Assembly (NCBI RefSeq): GCF_012939995.1
Contig: NZ_SPMZ01000026.1
Span: forward strand, 35,293 to 99,292
From: Candidatus Competibacter phosphatis
Lineage (GTDB): Bacteria > Pseudomonadota > Gammaproteobacteria > Competibacterales > Competibacteraceae
Reading direction: 5' to 3'
Length of the DNA stretch: 64,000 nucleotides
Part shown: positions 21,309 to 30,900 of the stretch, one piece after another
Position numbering within the stretch: position 1 is the stretch's first letter
Layout: the number at the start of each line of letters is the position of its first letter
Notes under the pieces: model-generated
The model's database searches: none
What the model saw: only the letters and a program-made list of their open reading frames with translations
What the model was told of the DNA's origin: nothing
Made by a program: the position numbers and the translations under genes

Positions 21309-21713
21309 ATGAGCCATACCATCGACATCAAAGTGCGAGGCTACCACCTCGACCTGTTCCGCCACGTCAACAACGCCCGTTATCTGGAATTTCTGGAGGA
21401 GGCCCGCTGGAATCTGCTGGAAAGCCGGGGCAACATGGATCTTCTGGAACAGCACGGCTACACCTTTGCCGTGGTCAATATCAACATCAACTACCGTCGC
21501 GCCGCCTTCATGGGCGAAATCCTGCAAATTGCCACCTCGGTGAAAACCATCGGCACCCGCAGTTGCGTAATGCACCAGCGGGTCACTCTCAAGGACAGCG
21601 ATACCGTGGTTGCCGACGCCGACGTCACCTTCGTCATCGTCGACACCCACACCGACAAGGCCGCGCCGCTGGAGGGCGAATTGCGGGTGGCGATAGAGCG
21701 GCTGGCAACTTGA
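21309..21713 (+). CDS. Acyl-CoA thioesterase, hotdog fold (YbgC/4HBT type)
   Basis: A 134-residue single hotdog domain. The 4HBT signature is YHLDLFRHVNNARYLEFLEEARW, with the active-site Asp replaced in the usual position by Asp16-Leu-Phe-Arg-His. The hydrophobic core motif AVVNININYRRAAFMGE follows. AGGGGAA lies just before the ATG at 21309. It hydrolyses acyl-CoA thioesters; substrate chain length cannot be predicted. Divergent from the PPTase gene (59 bp apart) and convergent with galE. Confidence 0.9.
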   Translation: MSHTIDIKVRGYHLDLFRHVNNARYLEFLEEARWNLLESRGNMDLLEQHGYTFAVVNININYRRAAFMGEILQIATSVKTIGTRSCVMHQRVTLKDSDTVVADADVTFVIVDTHTDKAAPLEGELRVAIERLAT

Positions 21714-21726
21714 GCGCGGGCGCGGC

Positions 21727-22701
21727 TCATCCCTCACGACCGCCCTCCCAGCGCCAGGCATGGGCAACGATGGTCGCCAGATCCGCGTAACGCGGGTTCC
21801 ACCCCAGTTCGGCCCGCGCCCGTCTGGAATCGGCCACCAGCCGCGCCGGATCGCCCGGCCGGCGCTCGCCGTATACCACTGGAATTTCGCGGCCGGTGAC
21901 GGCGCGGGCGGTGTCGATCACTTCCCGCACCGAGAAACCGTTGCCGTTGCCGAGGTTGAAAGCGCCGCCGCCAGCCCCGTCCCACAACCGTTGCAGCGCC
22001 AACAGATGCACCTCGCACAGATCGGTCACATGGATGTAGTCGCGGACACAGGTGCCGTCCGGCGTGTCGTAGTCGGTGCCGAATACGGTGATGTTCGGCC
22101 GGCGGCCGGCGGCGGCTTGCAACACCAGCGGAATCAAATGGGTCTCCGGCTCATGGCGCTCACCCAGTTCGCCGTCGGGATCGGCACCGGCGGCGTTGAA
22201 GTAACGCAGGCACACCGCTTTCAACCCGTAAGCCACCTCGTAATCCGACAGCATCTGCTCGACCATCCACTTGCCGCGTCCGAAGGGGTTGATGGGATTC
22301 TTGGGATGATCCTCGTCGATGGGTGTCCGCAGCGGTTCGCCGAAAATCGCCGCCGTGGACGAAAAGATGAAGTGGTTGATCCGATGCGCGACCATCGCAT
22401 CCAGCAAATACTGAGTCTTGAACACGTTGTTGAGATAGTACTTGGCCGGCTCGCGCACCGATTCGCCGACTTGGATATGGGAGGCGAAATGCAGCACGCC
22501 GTCGAAGCGCGAGGTTCTGAGCAACTCATCCAGCAGGTCCCGTTCGCCCAGATCCCCCAATACGAAGCGTCCGCCCTTGACCGCGTCACGGTGGCCGGCG
22601 GACAGATTGTCCAACACCGTCACCTCGAACCCCCGCTGGCAGAGCAGCTTGACCATGTGGGAACCGATATAACCCGCTCCGCCGACCACGAGCACACGCA
22701 T
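21727..22701 (-). CDS. galE: UDP-glucose 4-epimerase homologue with Phe in place of catalytic Tyr
   Basis: A 324-residue extended short-chain dehydrogenase that aligns along the whole GalE family: GGAGYIGSH (7-15), LDNLSAGH, LHFASHIQVGESV, FSSTAAIFGEP with catalytic Ser, LRYFNAAGADPDGELGERH and NLGNGNGFSVREV. The YxxxK motif reads NPFGRGKWMVEQML: Phe140 replaces the catalytic Tyr and Lys144 is kept. This is a TTC codon and one base from TAC/TAT. Epimerase activity is therefore uncertain although overall conservation is strong. It may serve the polysaccharide gene at 18955, but it is not in one operon with it. Confidence 0.88.
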   Translation of the reverse strand: MRVLVVGGAGYIGSHMVKLLCQRGFEVTVLDNLSAGHRDAVKGGRFVLGDLGERDLLDELLRTSRFDGVLHFASHIQVGESVREPAKYYLNNVFKTQYLLDAMVAHRINHFIFSSTAAIFGEPLRTPIDEDHPKNPINPFGRGKWMVEQMLSDYEVAYGLKAVCLRYFNAAGADPDGELGERHEPETHLIPLVLQAAAGRRPNITVFGTDYDTPDGTCVRDYIHVTDLCEVHLLALQRLWDGAGGGAFNLGNGNGFSVREVIDTARAVTGREIPVVYGERRPGDPARLVADSRRARAELGWNPRYADLATIVAHAWRWEGGREG

Positions 22702-23069
22702 GGGGATTTTTCCTCTATTTTCGATACTTACAGGTTAATCAATGTGGCGTTCCCATACCGACCACCCTGTGACTGGGATACATGGAATCACTTGGATCAC
22801 CAATCGCGGCACACTCTGGACAGGTTCATCGGCAGGAGGATCGGGAGAAAAGCGGCATGAAACATCGCTGCGGCGCATCCTGCGATACTTGGCGCCCGAA
22901 CAGGGTCAGGGCCGCGAACGAGCACGATCGGTCTCGCAACCCGAACGACGACGAATAAGCGGCCCTGCTTCAAGCACTGCGGTAGGTTCGCTCAAACCAG
23001 CCCCGCAAGGTAACCGGAATCAAGTTCGCATCCGGCATTTTTCCGGCAATCCGGCTCGCCGTCGACGGT
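22702..23069. other. Intergenic region, no gene recognised
   Basis: About 370 bp between galE and the coiled-coil gene. It should hold the galE promoter. Weak GC-rich dyads (CCGG repeats near 23035-23055) could serve as a terminator for the minus-strand operon ending elsewhere, but none has a U-tract. Confidence 0.4.
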
Positions 23070-24110
23070 CTAGGCACTTCGCTCGCGGTGCAGGCGCAGC
23101 AAGCGCTCCATCAACTGTTCGATCTCGACTTCCAGCGCGATCTTCTCCTGTTCCGCCTGACGATCGCGCGCCGCCAGCTTTTCTTCCAACTGCTGGCGTT
23201 CCCGCTGGGCTTGTTCCACTTGTCGACGCAACTCGTGCGTCTCCTGATCCACAAGCTCGGCCAACTCGGACGAGGGAATCTCGACGCTCGCAATCGTCGC
23301 CTGTTCCCGCAATACCCGGCGCTCGGCCTGCAACCGCTCCAACTGCTCCCGCATCGCCTGACATTCTTCTTCCCAAGCCAACCGCTGCTGGTCCAATTCC
23401 CGCGCCGCCGCCGACTTGATCTGTTCCGCCAAACGCTGGCTGTCCGGCGACGGGCCGTAACCGCTGTGACTGGCTCGTGCTTTCTGCAGCGACAGATTGT
23501 CTTCCAAGGTATTCATCTGGATCTGCAAAGCCAGTCGCTCGCGCTCCCACGACTCCTGTTGCTGCTCCAAGCGCTCGTCCAGCGCCGCCTTATCCTGCCG
23601 CAGCACCCGCAACTGTTCCTCGAACTGACTGTTATGCAGCAACAAGCTGTGCCGTTCGCGCTCCCATTGCTCGCTGTCCCGCGCGAAACGGTCCTGCAGT
23701 GCCACTTGCTCCCGTTCGAGACGTTCGATGGTATCGCGCAGCTTGGCGACCTCGCGCAGATGGGCTTGCTGTTGCTGGTCGCCAGCGGTTTGCAGATCGG
23801 CGCATTGTTGCTCCAGCGCGGCATAACGCGCGCGCTCCTGCTCCAGATCGCCTTCGAACCGCTGCTGCTGCTGCTGCTGCTGCTGGCGAACCTGATAAAG
23901 TGCCGTCCGCTCATCCTGCAAGGTACCTTGCAGTTCGCTGTATTTTATCTGGTCGTCGGTGAGTTCCGTTTGAGCCTGCGCTAGATCCCGCCGCAAGCTT
24001 CGGTAGGGCAACAGGTAGATCATCATGCCACCGGCCACCAAGCCGATCACTCCAATAATCAGATATATCATGATGTCCGCCATCACTGCTTCGCTCGCCA
24101 TGGTGTGCAT
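23070..24110 (-). CDS. Membrane-anchored long coiled-coil protein
   Basis: A 346-residue protein with one N-terminal transmembrane helix (IMIYLIIGVIGLVAGGMMIYLL, about 13-34), a short basic hinge, then an almost continuous coiled coil of Glu, Gln, Arg and Leu to the end. A run of seven to eight Gln (CAG repeat, 23861-23884) interrupts it near residue 80. The ATG at 24110 is chosen for its GGGGA upstream; later ATGs at 24101 and 24083 would keep the helix too. Topologically it resembles the ZapG/YhcB (DUF1043) type of inner-membrane coiled-coil protein, although it is much longer. It follows the tail-anchored receiver gene by 42 bp on the same strand. Confidence 0.7.
   Translation of the reverse strand: MHTMASEAVMADIMIYLIIGVIGLVAGGMMIYLLPYRSLRRDLAQAQTELTDDQIKYSELQGTLQDERTALYQVRQQQQQQQQRFEGDLEQERARYAALEQQCADLQTAGDQQQQAHLREVAKLRDTIERLEREQVALQDRFARDSEQWERERHSLLLHNSQFEEQLRVLRQDKAALDERLEQQQESWERERLALQIQMNTLEDNLSLQKARASHSGYGPSPDSQRLAEQIKSAAARELDQQRLAWEEECQAMREQLERLQAERRVLREQATIASVEIPSSELAELVDQETHELRRQVEQAQRERQQLEEKLAARDRQAEQEKIALEVEIEQLMERLLRLHRERSA
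23861..23884 (-). repeat. CAG/CTG trinucleotide repeat
   Basis: Eight uninterrupted CTG units on the + strand, read as CAG (Gln) codons in the minus-strand coiled-coil gene. A slippage-prone microsatellite; in-frame gain or loss would change the Gln tract length without breaking the frame. Confidence 0.85.
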
Positions 24111-24152
24111 GGACACATTCCCCGCTGGTTTCGGCGCGGGGTACCCACCCTT

Positions 24153-25262
24153 TCAGCGCAGCACATACGCCAGTACCGACGCGCCAACGCCGGCCGCCGC
24201 CGCCCACCCCGCCGCCAAATGAATGCGTCGTTGCAGGTCGCGCTGGGCGTCCGCCCACAACTGGCGTGTCGTTTGTTCGGCCGCCGCCGCCGCCGCGTCG
24301 GCTTGACTGACGGCCGCCTGGGTAGCCGCCGCTTCCGCAGCCGTGGTTGCCCGCGACACCATCTCCCGCGCCACGTTCTCCGCCGCTTCACGAGCATCCA
24401 GGCCGGCTTTTTGCGTGGCTTCGGCAAACCGCAGGCTCAACTGCCGCACCAACCGGTTGGACAGATCGTGCAGTTGATGTTGGCATACCTGACCCGCCAC
24501 TTCCCGCGCCAGCTCTTCGAAATCGGCCCGTGCTTCGCGTCGGTAGGTCTCCAACCGCTGCTCCATCAACGGCAGCATCTGCGTTCGCAACGCGGCTTCG
24601 CTGGGTTGGACCTCGCGCGGTTCCGGCGGCTGCCATGCCGCTAGTTGTTCCGCGCAAATACGGCCGGCGATCCGAGCGCAGGTTTCCTGCTGGCTGGTTT
24701 CCACATCCTGCCGCAGTTTGGCAACCACATCGTTGATCAGCGGCAGCACCTGCGTCTCGATCGCCTCGTAGAAAACCTGCTCGGCTTTTTCGAGAGCAAT
24801 CGCGCCGACCTGGTCGGCCGTCATGCCTTCGGCGGTCGGCGTTGCCGTAACCGGTTCCGGCGAGCTGGGCGGAGGGAGATTGGCGGCATCGAACAGCACG
24901 TTAAACCGTTCGAGAATCGCCCCGAGGGTCTCGGGTATCGCCGGCTTGCTCAGCACACCGACAGCGCCGGCCGCCTGGGCTTCATCCTGATAGGAAGGCT
25001 CGTCCTTCGAGGTATACATAGCCACCGGAATTGAGGCGGTGGCGGGGCTGTTCTTGATCTGGCGCACCGCCGTAAGGCCATCCATGCAGGGCATGGTATG
25101 GTCCATGAAGATCGCATCCGGATGCTGGTCACGCAGATAGCTCAGCGCTTCTTCCGCCGAATCCACGGTATCCACGGTCATGCCGAAACCCTGCAACATC
25201 TTGCGCAACATCAGCCGCGCCGACTTGGAGTCATCTACAACAAGGACATGTCGGACTGGCAT
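24153..25262 (-). CDS. Receiver-domain protein with coiled coil and C-terminal membrane tail
   Basis: A 369-residue protein. Residues 1-125 are a complete CheY-like receiver: acidic pair D10-D11, phospho-acceptor Asp54 in IFMDHTMPCMDG, Thr/Ser at 84-85 (MYTSKD) and Lys106 in LSKPA. A linker (about 130-150) leads to a long helical region rich in Ala, Glu and Gln, and a single hydrophobic segment closes the protein (about 347-368, GWAAAAGVGASVLAYVL). No DNA-binding or enzymatic output domain is present. The layout suggests a phosphorylation-controlled protein tethered by its tail to the inner membrane, and its partner may be the coiled-coil protein encoded 42 bp downstream. No kinase is adjacent. 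Confidence 0.82.
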   Translation of the reverse strand: MPVRHVLVVDDSKSARLMLRKMLQGFGMTVDTVDSAEEALSYLRDQHPDAIFMDHTMPCMDGLTAVRQIKNSPATASIPVAMYTSKDEPSYQDEAQAAGAVGVLSKPAIPETLGAILERFNVLFDAANLPPPSSPEPVTATPTAEGMTADQVGAIALEKAEQVFYEAIETQVLPLINDVVAKLRQDVETSQQETCARIAGRICAEQLAAWQPPEPREVQPSEAALRTQMLPLMEQRLETYRREARADFEELAREVAGQVCQHQLHDLSNRLVRQLSLRFAEATQKAGLDAREAAENVAREMVSRATTAAEAAATQAAVSQADAAAAAAEQTTRQLWADAQRDLQRRIHLAAGWAAAAGVGASVLAYVLR

Positions 25263-25934
25263 AGAGACCCCCCTGGTTTTTTTTTCATGCAGATTAGCAG
25301 GATTTCCTCACGTTAAGAACGATTCTAACCGAACCGACGACGCTTACGCGGGATGCAGACATGGCGCCCTGTAAAGTTGGTAATCCATGACGACGACGCG
25401 ATACACCGCGCGCGCCACGGAAGGAAGCAACGATCCGCATCGCCCTCTCGACCGCCATCGGACAGCCGCCCCCCTCTCAACGCCGACGACACGAGAACGC
25501 GCGTGGTGTAAACAAAGCACAACACCTGACCGAACGACGCCAGCGAATAGTTCAGCTTTTTCTCTCGTCCAGACCCAGTTTAAATCCCAGCAAGATGGAA
25601 TCGAAAAGCAATAACGATGCCTAGCCCGCGAAAAACAGCTAGCATCAAAGCTGTGGGGGCCTTTCGATCGCACCGGACACGACGGCGCGCGGGCTGCCGA
25701 GTTCGTCGCTTGGCGGACCGGGAGCACAGTCAGCCAAAGCGAGCGCCAAGGCGATTGGCTTCAGATGTCACAAAAAGTCCATTCCTGACCCGGGCGGACC
25801 GCTTTGCGTCACTGGATGCTCATCGGAATGGTCATGATGGCGCCGTCGGAAAGTTGCGGGCCGCCATGCACCCCAGGACAACCGGTGCAACCGGGCGCTC
25901 GATCAGCATCGCGCCCGTCAGGACATCGCATCGA
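25263..25934. other. Gene-free region of about 670 bp
   Basis: No frame on either strand here has a believable start, composition or family match. A T9 run lies next to the receiver gene start (about 25276-25284). The region separates two minus-strand genes and may contain the promoter of the receiver/coiled-coil pair. It could also be decayed coding sequence; nothing recognisable remains. Confidence 0.4.
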
Positions 25935-26555
25935 TCAAGTGCGGCGCCTCAGCGCGACATGGGCGGTAATCAGCTCGGGAACCCGCCGTCGCCATTCCTC
26001 ATCGTGGCAGGCCGCAAGCAACTGGTGGAATAAACCACCGGCAAAGGCCCAGGTATCCAAGGCCACCATGTGGGGTTCGAGACCAAGGCGCAAGGTACCT
26101 CGTTCCCGAGCCCGGCGGTACGCCACTTCCACCTGGTCGAGAAAATCCAGCGCGGGCTTGTTGAGTTCGGCCTGTACCGCAGCGAACTCACCGACGTACT
26201 CACAGCGCGAAGCCATGATCTCGAACAGTTGCCGCACTTCCTGGCAACTTTCCAGGGCGTGAAAGAATTCCTGCAACGCCTTCTCGACCCCCTCCAGCGG
26301 ATCATCGAGATCTTCCGCCAGCAGAAAACTACCGGTCCTAGCCAATAGTGGGGGCGATATCTGCTCCCGTATGGCGAAGAACAGATCCGCCTTGTTGGCG
26401 AAGTGCCAATAGACAGCACCACGGGTCACGCCGGCGGCTTCCGCCACTTTCTCCAGCGAGGTGCGACTGACCCCGCATTCGTGAAAGACCCGACGGGCCG
26501 CATCGATGATCTGTTGACGGGTACGTTCCGCTTCTTCCTTCGTTTTTCGGGCCAT
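25935..26555 (-). CDS. TetR-family repressor of the RND efflux operon (AcrR/TtgR-like)
   Basis: A 206-residue TetR regulator. The N-terminal helix-turn-helix begins ARKTKEEAERTRQQIIDAARRVF and contains TSLEKVAEAAGVTRGAVYWHFANKADLF, close to AcrR. The C-terminal ligand-binding domain (about 65-206) fits the TetR_C AcrR type (ESCQEVRQLFEIMASRCEY). The ATG at 26555 is preferred over an upstream in-frame ATG because it begins at the conserved start. It is divergent from the pump operon 199 bp away. By family precedent it represses both its own gene and the pump until a hydrophobic drug binds. Confidence 0.93.
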   Translation of the reverse strand: MARKTKEEAERTRQQIIDAARRVFHECGVSRTSLEKVAEAAGVTRGAVYWHFANKADLFFAIREQISPPLLARTGSFLLAEDLDDPLEGVEKALQEFFHALESCQEVRQLFEIMASRCEYVGEFAAVQAELNKPALDFLDQVEVAYRRARERGTLRLGLEPHMVALDTWAFAGGLFHQLLAACHDEEWRRRVPELITAHVALRRRT

Positions 26556-26692
26556 CAAAATGTCTCTCGTACTTGAACAGATCCACCGGCACGCCAGGTC
26601 ATCGGCTGAATCTTGCAAGAATCTCGGGCTGGACGAGGATCGGATACGTTCCATCCAAATGATAGGAATCGCAATTCTCATTCGTTCGACTA

Positions 26693-26720
26693 TTTACATA
26701 CATACACGATTGTATATAAT
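26693..26720 (+). promoter_or_regulatory. Efflux-operon promoter with overlapping AcrR-like operator
   Basis: A -35-like TTTACA (26693-26698) and a consensus -10 TATAAT (26715-26720) are separated by 16 bp, about 34 bp ahead of the GTG start. Over them lies a dyad, TACATACA (26695-26702) and TGTATATA (26711-26718), with 8 bp between the arms; seven of eight positions pair. The 24-bp sequence closely resembles the E. coli acrAB operator as I remember it, including identical left arm. Repressor binding would occlude polymerase directly. Confidence 0.72.
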
Positions 26721-26753
26721 TACCTCCATCTTGCCAATCATTGGAGATCAACC

Positions 26754-27941
26754 GTGCTCCGCACTCGAATCCCGCCTGGCCGTTCCAGCGGCTTGCGCCC
26801 CGCTCTATATGGCGCTGTCCTCCTGGTGGCGCTGGTTACCGGCTGTTCGAAGTCCGGATCAGCCCCTGCCAATCAAGCCGCTGCTCCGCCGCCGTTGCCG
26901 GTCACGGTGGCGGCAATGCAGCCGACTCAGGTTCCCATCGTTGTCGAAGTCATGGCGCAAACCGAAGGCGCCAAGGAAACGGAAGTCCGCGCCCGGGTCG
27001 GCGGCATCCTGATCAAGCAGTTGTATGAGGAAGGCGAACCGGTCAAACGCGATCAGCCGCTGTTCCAGATCGATCGCGTGCCTTACGAAATCGCATTGGC
27101 GCGGGCGCGGGGCAATCGGGCCGAGGCCAAGGCCAAACTGGAACAAGCGGTGCGCGAAGCCAATCGCTTGAAGGGATTGCTGGACCGGAAATCCATCAGT
27201 CGTAAGGAATACGACGATGCGACCTCCACCCAGGCCCTATCCCAAGCGGCGGTCAATGTGACCGAGGCGGCCGTGCGTCAGGCGGAATTGGATCTGTCCT
27301 ACACCACGGTCACCGCGCCGGTGGCGGGCATCTCGGGGCGGGCGGCAAAGTCGGTCGGTAACCTGATCACCACCAGCGACAATCTATTGACGTCCATCCA
27401 TCAGTCCGACCCGATCTGGGTCCGGTTCAGCCTATCCGACAGCGATATGGCGCGGGTACCGGGTGGTCGTCTGACCCAAAAAGTCGTGACCGGTGTCGAG
27501 CTGGTCTTACCGGATGGCTCCCTCTATCCCCATCGTGGCCGGCTGAATTTCCTCGCGTCCAGCATCGATCCGAATCTGGGTACGCAACAGTTTCGGGCCA
27601 CTTTCGATAATCCCGATCGGTTTTTGCTACCCGGTCAGTTCGTGCGGGTTCGTGTCTTGGCCGGTGAACGGCAGAGCGTATTCCTGGTGCCGCAGGCGGC
27701 GGTGGTCCAGAACGCCCAGGGTTATTTGGTCTTTGTCGTCGATGCCGAGAACAAGGTCACGCCGCGTCCGGTGCAGACCGGCGATTGGCAGGGTCAGGAT
27801 TGGGTCATCCTCGGTGGCCTGAAGGCCGGCGATCAGGTCATCGTCGATAACCTCATGAAATTGCGGCCCGGCGCGGTCGTTGCTCCGCATCCGCCTCAGG
27901 ACGCGCCCTCGGCGTCCGCGACCACTCAGCCCCACGGCTAA
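26754..27941 (+). CDS. RND efflux periplasmic adaptor lipoprotein (AcrA/MexA type)
   Basis: A 395-residue membrane fusion protein. The signal peptide ends in the lipobox LVTGC, giving a lipidated Cys near residue 27. Next come the beta-barrel/lipoyl half motif EVRARVGGILIKQLYEEGEPVKRDQPLFQID, the helical hairpin (about 110-180), and the second lipoyl half with YTTVTAPVAGISGR. The GTG start at 26754 follows TTGGAG with seven-base spacing. It bridges the inner-membrane pump to the outer-membrane channel encoded downstream. Confidence 0.95.
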   Translation: MLRTRIPPGRSSGLRPALYGAVLLVALVTGCSKSGSAPANQAAAPPPLPVTVAAMQPTQVPIVVEVMAQTEGAKETEVRARVGGILIKQLYEEGEPVKRDQPLFQIDRVPYEIALARARGNRAEAKAKLEQAVREANRLKGLLDRKSISRKEYDDATSTQALSQAAVNVTEAAVRQAELDLSYTTVTAPVAGISGRAAKSVGNLITTSDNLLTSIHQSDPIWVRFSLSDSDMARVPGGRLTQKVVTGVELVLPDGSLYPHRGRLNFLASSIDPNLGTQQFRATFDNPDRFLLPGQFVRVRVLAGERQSVFLVPQAAVVQNAQGYLVFVVDAENKVTPRPVQTGDWQGQDWVILGGLKAGDQVIVDNLMKLRPGAVVAPHPPQDAPSASATTQPHG

Positions 27942-27953
27942 GCGGAGTTCGCC

Positions 27954-30900
27954 ATGTCTCGATTCTTCATCCATCGCCCGATTTTCGCCTCGGTGATTTC
28001 CATCATCATCGTCATTGCCGGGATCATGGCGGCCCGCGTGCTGCCGATAGCCCAATACCCGGAAATCGCGCCTCCGACGGTCATCATCTCCGCCAGTTAT
28101 CCCGGCGCTTCCGCCGAAACCTTGACCAAGACCGTGGCCGCCCCGATCGAGGAACAGCTTTCCGGGGTGGAAGGGTTGATCTATTTCAACTCCACGGCGG
28201 CTTCCGACGGTCAGGTCGCCATCACCGCCACCTTCGAGGTGGGCACCGATATCGATATGGCCACGGTGAACGTGAACAATCGTGTGAAAATCGCCGAGCC
28301 GCGTCTGCCGGACGTGGTGCGCCAGTACGGTGTCAACGTACAGAAGCGCTCCAACGAGATCCTGATGGTGGCCACCATCACCTCGCCGGACAGCAGCCGC
28401 AGCGCCCTCTATCTGTCCAACTACGCCCTGGCGAACATCCTGGACGATCTCAAGCGTATTTCCGGCGTGGGCGATGCCCAGATCTTCGGCGCCCTGGACT
28501 ACTCCATGCGGGTCTGGCTCAAGCCCGATCGCATGGCGCAACTGGGGGTGACCACCACCGACGTCGCGAATGCCATCGCGGCGCAAAACAAGCAGAACGC
28601 CGCCGGTAAGATCGGTCAGGAACCGGCTCCCGACGGCCAGCAACTGGTCTACACGGTGACCGCCAAGGGCCGACTCATTACCCCGGAACAGTTCGGCGAC
28701 ATCGTGGTGCGCGCCCAAGGTCCCAACGGCGTCTTGCGCGTCCGGGATATCGCCCGCCTAGAACTGGGCGCCCAGAACTACGACTCGTCCACCACCCTGT
28801 TGGGCAAGCCGGTGATCGGCATCGGCATCTTTCTCCAGTCCGGCGCCAATGCCCTGGAAGTCGCCCAATCGATTCGGACGAAGCTGGAAGAGCTGAAACA
28901 GAAGTTTCCGAGCGGCGTGGATTACGTGGTGCCCTTCGATACCACCAAATTCGTGGACGCTTCCATTCGCGAGGTCGTCCAAACCCTGGCGGAAGCGTTG
29001 CTGTTGGTGGTGGCGGTGGTCTATCTGTTCCTGCAAAGCTGGCGCGCAACCCTCATTCCCATGGTGGCGGTGCCGGTGTCCCTGATCGGCACCTTCGCCG
29101 GCCTCTGGATCTTCGGTTTTTCCATCAACACCCTGACCCTGTTCGCCATGGTGCTGGCCATCGGCATCGTGGTGGACGACGCCATCGTGGTGCTGGAAAA
29201 CGTCGAACGGCTGATGTCCGAGCAGAAGATGCAACCCATGGATGCCGCCATCGAGGCCATGCGCGAAGTCTCCAGCGCGGTGGTGGCCATCGTGCTGGTG
29301 CTGTGCGCGGTGTTCATCCCGGTGGCGTTCCTCGGCGGCATCGCCGGCAAGCTGTACCAGCAATTCGCCGTTACGGTCGCGATTTCCGTCGTGCTTTCAG
29401 GCATCGTCGCCCTGACCCTGACGCCGGCGCTATGCGCCTTGCTGCTCAAGGTCCAGCACGAGGAAGCGCCGTTGTTCAAGCCTTTCAACCGCTTGTTCGA
29501 GGCGTTTACCTGGTCCTACACCCGCACGGTGAACGTGACCCTGCATCACCGGATCATCGGCACCGTGGTGTTCGCCCTGGTGATCGGCGGTTGCGTCTAC
29601 ATGTTCCGCGCCGTGCCCGGCGGCTTCGTGCCAGCCGAGGATCAAGGCTATCTGATCAGCGCCTTGATGCTGCCCGACGGCGCCAGCCTGCAACGCACCC
29701 GGGTCACCGGCGAGCAATTTCAGGAACGGCTCGCCGCCGACCCAGCGGTGGACCGGGTATTCGTGATCGCCGGTAGGGACATCATCGGCGGCGGTCAGAA
29801 AACCAACTCCGGCACGGTGTTCATCCCGCTCAAGGACTGGGACGAACGCACCGCCGTCGCCGACGATCTGGCCAAGAAATTCATGGGGATGGGCATGATG
29901 CTACCCGACGGCCTGGGGCTGGTGTTCAATCCGCCGGCGATCCGGGGTCTGGGCGCTGCCGGCGGTTTCGAGGTTTATATCCAGGCCCGCGGCGACAGCG
30001 ATCCGCAAGCCTTGGCCAAGGTGATGCAGCAGTTCATGGATGCCTTGAAACAGCGTCCGGAATTGACTGGCATCAACACCTTTTTCCGGCCCACCTCGCC
30101 GCAGCTCTATGTGGAAGTGGATGAGGCCAAGGCCCTGTCGTTGAACGTGCCGGTGGCGGATGTGTATCAGAGTTTGCAAACCACGATGGGGGCGTTGTAC
30201 GTCAACGACTTCAATTTCAATAGCCGTACCTACCGAGTGCAATTGCAAGCCGACGCGCTGTATCGGGCCTCGCCGGACGATTTCGGTCAGGTGTATGTGC
30301 GTTCCAGCACCGGCGGTATGATTCCGATCTCGGCGTTGATCACGGTCAAATCCATCGTGGGTCCAGAGCAGTTGGAGCGTTTCAACGGCTTCCTGGCTGC
30401 CAAGGTGATGGGCAACTCGCTGCCGAGCATCAGTTCGGGCGATGCCATCCAGATCGTGGAAAACGTGGCCCAAGCGACGCTGCCCACTGGCTACGAACTG
30501 GCCTGGACCGGCCAAGCCTTCCAGGAAAAGCGCACCGGCACCACCTCCGCCGTGGCCTTCGGCTTCGGCATCGTCATGGTGTTCCTGATCCTGGCGGCGC
30601 AGTACGAGAAGTGGTCCTTGCCGCTGGCGGTGATTCTGGCCGTGCCGTTCGCGTTGTGTGGGGCCTTGGCGGCGGTGCTGATTCGGGGCATGCCCAACGA
30701 CATTTACTTCCAGATCGGTCTGGTGGTGTTGATCGGGCTGGCCTCCAAGAACGCCATCCTGATCGTGGAGTTTGCCGCCCAGAAACAGGCCGAAGGCTTG
30801 GGGATTTTGGAGGCGGCCCTGGAAGGCGCCCGCTTGCGGTTGCGGCCTATCGTCATGACTTCGCTGGCCTTCATTCTGGGGGTATTCCCCCTGGTGATTT

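Noticed and set aside
25263..25934. A possible hidden gene in the 670-bp gap
   Set aside because: All frames are short or of off-frame composition, with no supported start or motif.
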